Shown here piece after piece: positions 58,342 through 64,000 of a stretch of 64,000 nucleotides of DNA. The notes below the pieces were generated by a model. That model saw only the letters and a program-made list of their open reading frames with translations. It ran no database searches and was not told the DNA's origin. The first letter of the stretch is position 1; each line of letters starts with the position of its first letter. This DNA is from Anaerobiospirillum sp. NML120449. Lineage in GTDB: Bacteria > Pseudomonadota > Gammaproteobacteria > Enterobacterales > Succinivibrionaceae. A program made the position numbers and the translations under genes. The stretch spans positions 186,001 through 250,000 of the forward strand of contig NZ_JALKIL010000001.1 in the NCBI RefSeq assembly GCF_023051105.1, read 5' to 3'.

Positions 58342-58665
58342 ATGGTTCAGAAGACACCTTTATTTAAAGGAGCTACGCGCCCAGCCTGTGTATGGGGAAT
58401 ACCTATTAAACCCTTTCTTGGATGTTGCGGGGTATGCCTTCTTCTCGCATTCTGGATATACATGCCGCTGCTGCTCCTGGCGCCGCCTATTCTATTTGTG
58501 ATGAGGCAGATAGCCATAAATGACGATCAGAAGTTCAGACAGCTTTTCTTAAGCTTTCGTACCAACTTCCTTGGGAGTGGAAATAAGCTCCACTGGAAAG
58601 GTGTTTCATCCTTTGGTCCAAGTATTTACAGTGACCAGATTAAGAAAAAGCTATACAAGAAATAA
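58342..58665 (+). CDS. virB3: VirB3-like inner-membrane protein
   Basis: The product has 107 residues: TPLFKGATRPACVWGIPIKP at the N-terminus as in VirB3, a hydrophobic double span (~27-55, FLGCCGVCLLLAFWIYMPLL), and a cytosolic tail with DDQKFRQLFLSFR. It is coupled to virB2 and needs VirB4 for assembly (family knowledge). Confidence 0.88.
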   Translation: MVQKTPLFKGATRPACVWGIPIKPFLGCCGVCLLLAFWIYMPLLLLAPPILFVMRQIAINDDQKFRQLFLSFRTNFLGSGNKLHWKGVSSFGPSIYSDQIKKKLYKK

Positions 58666-58809
58666 TTTATGCAGGTGCCTGTAAGGGCACCTGCTCATAT
58701 CACATAAAAGACCAGCATATTGCAGAGATTTTAGAATCTGCTCTTGACAAGTACCTTGAAAGAACCTGTCGCTGAAAGCTCACATTCAGGCAGGCCGGAG
58801 AGGAAGATT

Positions 58810-59103
58810 ATGACAGTTCCAGAAAAAACACCTGTCAAAGAAATCATGGACCGTTTAAAGGAGCAGTCTGAGAACAGCCCTTTGGTTTGCAGAAGTAAAG
58901 GGCACTCTAAGAGTATTACTGGCATACAACAACAGATAATCGACTCTATCGAAGCCAGAATTGCTCAACACTCGGCTAAATCTCGTGGAAATAAAGACTC
59001 GCCTGCTGCAATCATATCCTCCCGCCTGCAAAGGCAACTTGAGCAGGGGGCGATAGTTAAAAGAAGCATGAGTGCTAAGAGTAATGAATCGAGAGAAAGG
59101 TAG
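58810..59103 (+). CDS. Small basic protein of unknown function inside the virB operon
   Basis: The product has 97 residues from ATG 58810, which follows GAGAGGAAG; a TTG at 58744 would add 22 residues. It is basic and Ser/Lys-rich (PEKTPVKEIMDRLKEQSEN, AIISSRLQRQLEQGAIVKRS), with no signal peptide or membrane span. No family is recognised. It sits between virB3 and virB4, where standard operons have no gene. Confidence 0.6.
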   Translation: MTVPEKTPVKEIMDRLKEQSENSPLVCRSKGHSKSITGIQQQIIDSIEARIAQHSAKSRGNKDSPAAIISSRLQRQLEQGAIVKRSMSAKSNESRER

Positions 59104-59127
59104 ATAAACTTGGTAGGAAATTAAAGA

Positions 59128-61554
59128 ATGGGTGCATCCAATTTTAAAGAAAGTATTGACATGATGCGAGCAGAGGGGGCGATCAATAATTTTATTCCCT
59201 TGTCTTCTGTAGTTGCACCTGGCGTTGTTATGGGCAGGGATGGTGAGCTTATCAGCTCCTTCATTGCAAAAGGTATTACTTTTGAGACAGCTGATGATAT
59301 AGAAATTGACCAGGGAATTAACAACCTAAACATCCTGTACAGAACTATTTCTAACAGCAATTATGCCCTCCAGCTGCACCGCCTCCGCAGGCCCATGCAG
59401 GATGAGCTTAACTGCTGTTCAGAAAAGGGATTTGCTCATGAGTTATCAAAAAAGTATAACGAAACAATCGGCAAATCTCGTCTGGTGGCTACTGAGCTCT
59501 ACCTTACCCTCATAATGAAAAGAAGAGGTAAGCTGACTTCCAAATACAGGTCTAAGGATGAAATTGAAGCTGATATAGCAAAGCAACTTGAAGAGTTTGA
59601 AAATGTCTCCTCGCAATTTCAAAGATCATTGAGCAGATTTGACGTGGTAAAGCTTGGAGAGTATGAGTCAAACGGTAAATTATATTCGGATCAGCTTGCA
59701 TTTTATAACTTTCTTCTTACAGGTAAGATGCAGCCTGTAAGAGTTCCTTATGCTCCATTGCATGAGGCTTTAGGTGCAGTACAGATTTTTGCCGGTGCTG
59801 ATACCCTTGAAATCCAAACAGCAGATAGTAAGGCATTTGCTCAGTGTATTGAGTTAAAAGACTATACACAAGATACCTTTTCAGGAATTCTTGATGGTCT
59901 TCTTTATCCTGATAAATCACATGTTAAGCCTTATGTTTTTATTGAGACGCAGACATTCTGCTTCCTCTCCAAAGTAGAGGGACAGAAATTTCTGCAGATT
60001 CAACAGAAACAGCTGCTCGCATCTAATGATGCTGGTGTAAGCCAGATACAGGCAATGGACGAGGCTATCGACGGAGTTATCAATGGCGACTTCTCCATAG
60101 GAGAGTACTCATACAGCCTTATGGTATTTGGAGATTCTGTTGATATTGTCAAACAGAATACTCAGGATGCGGTTAAGAAGCTTCAGGACGAGGGTTTCCT
60201 TCCTATCGTGTCTACACTGGCTTTACCAGCTGCCTTCTTCTCTCAGTTACCTTGTAACTTTGACTATCGACCTCGTATTGCCAGAATTACCTCGAAGAAC
60301 TTTGCTCACCTGGCACCCCTTCATAACTTCGACTCGGGTAAGCGTAATGGAAACCCATGGGGCGAGGCACTCGCGCTTCTGACAACTCCTTCCGACCAGC
60401 CCTACTACTTTAATTTCCACACTTCACCTGCTGGCGAAGACTCCTTTGATAAGAAGACACTTGCCAACACAACCATTATTGGTACATCCGGCTCCGGAAA
60501 AACCGTGTTATTGAACTTCCTGATTGCAATGGCACAGAAGTACCATAATGATGGCTATAAACTCACAACTGTCTTTTTTGATAAGGACTGTGGTGCAGAG
60601 ATTGCCATCAGAGCAATGAAAGGCGGCTATCTTTCAGTTAAGAATGGTATTCCAACTGGATTTAATCCTTTTTATCTGGAGAAGACAGAGGCAAACATTC
60701 AGTTTCTCATCTCCTTCATGAAGCTGCTGATAAAAATGGATGAGCAGCCTATTTTAATCAGTGACGAGCTGGCTCTTACAGAAGCAGTGCGTGCTGTTAT
60801 GGATATGCCACGTGAATTAAGGCGTATAGGTATCATCCCGCAGTTTCTGCCTCAGGGTCTTACCAAGGAAGAAAAAGAGAACTCTTTGGCAAAACGCCTT
60901 TACCGATGGATTGGCAATGGTGATCTTGCATGGGTGTTTGATAACCCTGTAGATACTTTAGATTTCGACAGATACCCTAATTTTGGTATTGATGGTACAG
61001 ACTTCCTTGATAATCCTCAGGTGAGGACTCCGCTGGGTTTCTATCTGCTGTACAGGATGGAAAGTGTACTTGACGGCCGCCGCTTCTTCTTTGTAATGGA
61101 TGAGTTCTGGAAGTGGCTTCTGGATGATGCATTCAGTGACTTTGCCTTCAACAAGCTTAAGACCATTAGAAAGCAAAACGGATTCGGTGTTTTCGCCACC
61201 CAGTCACCATCAGATGTTATCTCCAGCCCGATTGCAAAAGCTGTAATTGAGCAGTCAGCAACGCAGATATTCCTGCCGAATCCAAGAGCTGACAGGGATG
61301 ATTATATAAACGGATTTAAGGTAACTCCGTCCGAGTTCTATCTTATTTCTCAGCTTGGCGAAGACTCCCGTCTTATGTTGATTAAGCAGGGCCATAAATC
61401 CGTGGTTTGCAGGCTTGATCTTTCTGCGTTCCGTAAGGAGCTGAAGATACTCTCCGGCTCTACAGATAATATCCTTCTTGTCGAAGAGCTCATCAAACAA
61501 TACGGTGAAGCCCCGGATAATTGGCTACCTCACTTCTATGAAAACAACAAATAG
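59128..61554 (+). CDS. virB4: VirB4-like secretion ATPase
   Basis: The large inner-membrane ATPase of the type IV secretion system. The product has 808 residues, the usual size. The N-terminal half is a CagE/TrbE/VirB domain (FIPLSSVVAPGVVMGRDGEL onward). Walker A GTSGSGKT spans 452-459 (Lys458) and Walker B FFFVMDEFWKW has Asp658/Glu659. The ATQSPSDV and FLPNPRADRDDY segments are VirB4 hallmarks. TAGGAAATTAAAG precedes the ATG. It is followed 10 bp later by virB5. Confidence 0.95.
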   Translation: MGASNFKESIDMMRAEGAINNFIPLSSVVAPGVVMGRDGELISSFIAKGITFETADDIEIDQGINNLNILYRTISNSNYALQLHRLRRPMQDELNCCSEKGFAHELSKKYNETIGKSRLVATELYLTLIMKRRGKLTSKYRSKDEIEADIAKQLEEFENVSSQFQRSLSRFDVVKLGEYESNGKLYSDQLAFYNFLLTGKMQPVRVPYAPLHEALGAVQIFAGADTLEIQTADSKAFAQCIELKDYTQDTFSGILDGLLYPDKSHVKPYVFIETQTFCFLSKVEGQKFLQIQQKQLLASNDAGVSQIQAMDEAIDGVINGDFSIGEYSYSLMVFGDSVDIVKQNTQDAVKKLQDEGFLPIVSTLALPAAFFSQLPCNFDYRPRIARITSKNFAHLAPLHNFDSGKRNGNPWGEALALLTTPSDQPYYFNFHTSPAGEDSFDKKTLANTTIIGTSGSGKTVLLNFLIAMAQKYHNDGYKLTTVFFDKDCGAEIAIRAMKGGYLSVKNGIPTGFNPFYLEKTEANIQFLISFMKLLIKMDEQPILISDELALTEAVRAVMDMPRELRRIGIIPQFLPQGLTKEEKENSLAKRLYRWIGNGDLAWVFDNPVDTLDFDRYPNFGIDGTDFLDNPQVRTPLGFYLLYRMESVLDGRRFFFVMDEFWKWLLDDAFSDFAFNKLKTIRKQNGFGVFATQSPSDVISSPIAKAVIEQSATQIFLPNPRADRDDYINGFKVTPSEFYLISQLGEDSRLMLIKQGHKSVVCRLDLSAFRKELKILSGSTDNILLVEELIKQYGEAPDNWLPHFYENNK

Positions 61555-61564
61555 GAGAATCATT

Positions 61565-62257
61565 ATGAAGCTTAAAAAACTTGCTGCCGCAGTAGTTGTC
61601 TCGGCATCCCTGTCACTCTCCTCCCCGCAAGCCAGTGCTGACGGTATTCCTACCCTAGACCTTTCGGCTATTGCACATATGGTTGATCAGCTTAACCAAA
61701 TGAAGGCTCAGTATGCAATGCTTGAGTCTCAATACAAACAGCTTCAGGCTATGACTGAAAAACTCGAGGGCTATAGCGGTACCGGTGAAGACATAATGAT
61801 GAATGTACTCGAGCAAGTATTTCCTGAAATTGCAGATGTAATATCTGATCTGGAAAACGGCCAATATCCTGACAGGATTGATGAAATATTCAAAGAAAAA
61901 GGCTTTGATAAAGCCTGCACTATCAATGGGTTTGCTGGTCCAGACAAAAGTTTATGTGAGCAGCATTATAAAACTATTGCAGCAACAAGATACCTTTTTG
62001 AGGAGAGCGCTAAAAATGCCAACAAGCAATCTTTAGAGCTCACGCGTCTTGCTGATGAAGTAAAGAATGCCAAAAGCGTGAAAGATGTCGCAGATTTACA
62101 AATACGCATCTCCGAGAAACAGGGACAAATTCAACTAGCTCAGTTTAAAGCTGATCAGTTAGCTCGCCAGATTGACGCAGAAAGAGAGGCAAGAGCAGAG
62201 CGTGTTGGTAATCAGCTGCGCGATGAGCTATTTCGTAGTTACAGGAATACAAACTAG
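61565..62257 (+). CDS. virB5: VirB5-like minor pilus protein
   Basis: The product has 230 residues from ATG 61565, supported by AGGAGAATCATT; earlier in-frame codons overlap virB4 and are rejected. The signal peptide is MKLKKLAAAVVVSASLSLSS...ASA. The mature part is helical and Gln-rich (LNQMKAQYAMLESQYKQLQA) and a Cys pair lies in the middle (KACTINGFAG, SLCEQHY). It fits VirB5/P-type pilus tip proteins. Confidence 0.85.
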   Translation: MKLKKLAAAVVVSASLSLSSPQASADGIPTLDLSAIAHMVDQLNQMKAQYAMLESQYKQLQAMTEKLEGYSGTGEDIMMNVLEQVFPEIADVISDLENGQYPDRIDEIFKEKGFDKACTINGFAGPDKSLCEQHYKTIAATRYLFEESAKNANKQSLELTRLADEVKNAKSVKDVADLQIRISEKQGQIQLAQFKADQLARQIDAEREARAERVGNQLRDELFRSYRNTN

Positions 62258-62265
62258 GATCTGAT

Positions 62266-63588
62266 ATGGATGCATTTTCAAATTTTGGTGCAGAAATACA
62301 GCTGCTTATTTCTGATTACGGTTCTAAAGTAAGCTCATCGCTAATAGACTTACTGACTCCAGTAATTTCAACTGGCATTGTACTGTTTTTTACTGCACGA
62401 GGATTTCTTGTACTTAGTGGCAGAGCTCAGGGCACAATCCCTGATGTTATTGTTGATGCCGGAAAAATTAGCTTAATAGCTTTTTTCGCCCTTACAGGCG
62501 GTAATTACCTCTCATATGCTGTGAGTTCAATGCAGGGACTTGAGACCTTTCTGGCAAAAGTTTTAAGTGATGGAACAGAGACTAGCCCTTGGGGCGTTAT
62601 TGATAAATTCTTCCAGCGAACATATGAATCATGGCAGGCAATGGAGGATTATACGTCCTCAAAGTATTCTGGATTTGACTACATTAGGCATGCTGATGTT
62701 ACCCTCCCTTTATTGGGAGTTGCCGGAGCCTTTCTTGCTGCAGGTACAATTTTATGCATTGTTATAGCATTACTGCTGGTAATCGCTAATTTTTCATTTG
62801 CATTAATGGTTGGCTTTGGTCCGTTATTCATATGCATGTTAATGTTTCCAGTTACCCGTTCATGGTTTGATGGATGGTTTAGGACAACTATCAACACCCT
62901 TTTTGTCGGTATATTTGCTAATGCAATTGCTGTTTTATCGGACACTGTATTAAAGAGTTACACATCTAAAATATTTAGTCTTGTAACATCCGGTTCTAAA
63001 ACAAGCGCCGGTCAAATTATTCAAGAAGTCCTTATCTTTATATGTATTATTATTGCTATTATCTACCTTGTAAAAAATGTAAATAATCTGGCAAGTTCGT
63101 TAACCGGTGGCTCTCAGCTTGCTGTTCCAAACGCGCGCGATTTCACTCAGGCTTCTAGAGATTTATCTAACATTTCTAAGAATCTGAGCAAAGGATTAGG
63201 AGGGGCAGTTGGCGCAGGCGGAAAGGTACTTGGTGCTACAGGCAGATCTATAGCTAAAAGAGGTACTAATGCAGACGGAGAGAAAGAGTGGCAGGCTGGA
63301 TGGGCAACTAAAACTGCAGGATGGGCAGCAGGACATGTTGTAAATAGCATTTCAACGGGATTAGGGGGGCCTCAGTTGTTCCATAGAAATGCCAAATCCT
63401 CATCAGATTCCTCAAAAGATGAATCCAGCACAACCCCTTTGGCAACTAGTATTAACAGGGGCGGTACCGGTGGAGGTGCAGCTAATGACGAAAGCAGCTT
63501 TAACTCCAGTCCTTCGACGAGCTTACAAAATCACATACGAGGCAGCTGGGGACTTGGATCAAGTAATAAGAATGACAAAGCTTCATAG
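62266..63588 (+). CDS. virB6: VirB6-like polytopic membrane protein
   Basis: The product has 440 residues. Five or more hydrophobic spans lie within ~25-275, with the VirB6 core segment FALMVGFGPLFICMLMFPVT then RSWFDGWFRTTINTLFVGIF. The C-terminal ~150 residues are a Gly/Ser/Asn-rich soluble tail (KNLSKGLGGAVGAGGKVLGA). It forms the inner-membrane channel (family knowledge). It begins 8 bp after virB5. Confidence 0.88.
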   Translation: MDAFSNFGAEIQLLISDYGSKVSSSLIDLLTPVISTGIVLFFTARGFLVLSGRAQGTIPDVIVDAGKISLIAFFALTGGNYLSYAVSSMQGLETFLAKVLSDGTETSPWGVIDKFFQRTYESWQAMEDYTSSKYSGFDYIRHADVTLPLLGVAGAFLAAGTILCIVIALLLVIANFSFALMVGFGPLFICMLMFPVTRSWFDGWFRTTINTLFVGIFANAIAVLSDTVLKSYTSKIFSLVTSGSKTSAGQIIQEVLIFICIIIAIIYLVKNVNNLASSLTGGSQLAVPNARDFTQASRDLSNISKNLSKGLGGAVGAGGKVLGATGRSIAKRGTNADGEKEWQAGWATKTAGWAAGHVVNSISTGLGGPQLFHRNAKSSSDSSKDESSTTPLATSINRGGTGGGAANDESSFNSSPSTSLQNHIRGSWGLGSSNKNDKAS

Positions 63589-63722
63589 ACTGGCTGACAC
63601 CACAGCAAGATAAGCATCCATCCCCGCAAGCCATGACAAAACAGCATTTGCCGCTGCTGCTGGCTCAAGCTGCAGCGGTCAGTGCAAACATCAAAACGCT
63701 AACTTCAAACAGGAAATTTGAT

Positions 63723-64000
63723 ATGACCTCTTCAGATACAAGATTAGAAGACAAGGAAATTCAAACCCATAACGACCTCTGCTTGACTCGCTTCTTGGTT
63801 TCAAATTATGCCGATTTTAATAGATATGGTATGAACCAAAATGTTGTGTTTGGAGATATTGGTCTTGAATACAATTCTTTAGATAAGAACTTTTTTAAAT
63901 ATTTTAAAGATGAGCTTAAGACACATGACGTCTTTGGCGAGCCTGATTTGGCTACTCCATCATTTCATTTAGATGATGACATGATGCATATTGCTTTTTC
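63723..64000 (+). CDS. Start of an unrecognised protein in the virB operon (cut by window end)
   Basis: At least 92 residues are present, open to the window edge. AGGAAATTTGAT precedes ATG 63723. An in-frame ATG at 63633 would add a weakly signal-like MTKQHLPLLLAQAAAVSA. The visible part (FLVSNYADFNRYGMNQNVVF, YFKDELKTHDVFG) is acidic with no membrane span. The order of genes predicts VirB8 here, but no VirB8 features are visible, so the function is left open. Confidence 0.55.
   Translation, partial: MTSSDTRLEDKEIQTHNDLCLTRFLVSNYADFNRYGMNQNVVFGDIGLEYNSLDKNFFKYFKDELKTHDVFGEPDLATPSFHLDDDMMHIAF

Larger units (their letters stand above)
44440..64000. mobile_element. Integrative conjugative element (left part; runs off the window)
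   Basis: It starts at the 3' end of tRNA-Thr, a classic tyrosine-recombinase site. It carries replication, partition (ParA/ParB), mobilisation (MobC-like, relaxase) and a VirB-type secretion operon. The flanking chromosome on the left is sparsely coding; here genes are tightly packed with different codon use (more A/T in third positions). The integrase, the coupling protein and the right att site should lie beyond 64,000. An integrated conjugative plasmid is an equivalent description; a chimeric assembly at the tRNA cannot be excluded. Confidence 0.75.

Overview
The window looks like a piece of a gammaproteobacterial chromosome followed by the first ~20 kb of an integrated conjugative element. 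The GalR/GalS-like regulator, galE, galT, galK and a fucO all resemble enterobacterial proteins down to catalytic residue numbering. The very low coding density and the gene mix suggest an anaerobic gut-type gammaproteobacterium, perhaps Succinivibrionaceae. That family name is inference; no rRNA or phylogenetic marker is present.

Bases 1-17,000 hold a dispersed Leloir (galactose) regulon. It has a GalR-type repressor (minus strand), then galE, galT, galK and a GPH-family sugar symporter carrying a C-terminal PTS EIIA type-2 domain (all plus strand). The genes are separated by 0.6-6 kb of non-coding DNA. They are linked by LacI/GalR-type operators near 2.6, 3.5, 12.7, 14.3 and 14.5 kb.

Bases 17,000-44,300 hold isolated single genes: a PatB/MalY-type C-S lyase, ridA, a glycosyltransferase-polysaccharide deacetylase fusion, a Maa/LacA-type sugar O-acetyltransferase, a three-HTH regulator with an S24-like C-terminus, an acidic protein of unknown function, an aldehyde dehydrogenase and fucO. 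The spaces between them are 0.5-6 kb long. They carry many unrelated short tandem-repeat arrays, orphan terminators and one decayed gene.

A tRNA-Thr(CGU) gene at 44,364-44,439 (the thrW-type integration site) marks the left edge of the mobile element, which runs past the window end. Its genes are: a large winged-helix protein whose reading frame emerges from the tRNA junction without a start codon and contains 21-bp and 12-bp repeat arrays; a TOPRIM primase-like protein; ParA and ParB; an inverted-repeat-rich candidate oriT; a MobC-like protein and a MobP/VirD2-like relaxase; a convergent minus-strand replication module (a winged-helix protein with an SSB-like C-terminal tip, an ArdC N-domain protein, a small protein and a DnaB-type helicase); and a P-type type IV secretion operon (virB1, B2, B3, an unknown small gene, B4, B5, B6 and the start of one more gene). 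No integrase, VirD4 or right-hand att site lies inside the window.

The most interesting points are the lambda-O-like architecture of the large winged-helix gene, its missing start at the integration junction, the SSB-tip mimic on the second winged-helix protein, and the symporter-EIIA(type 2) fusion.
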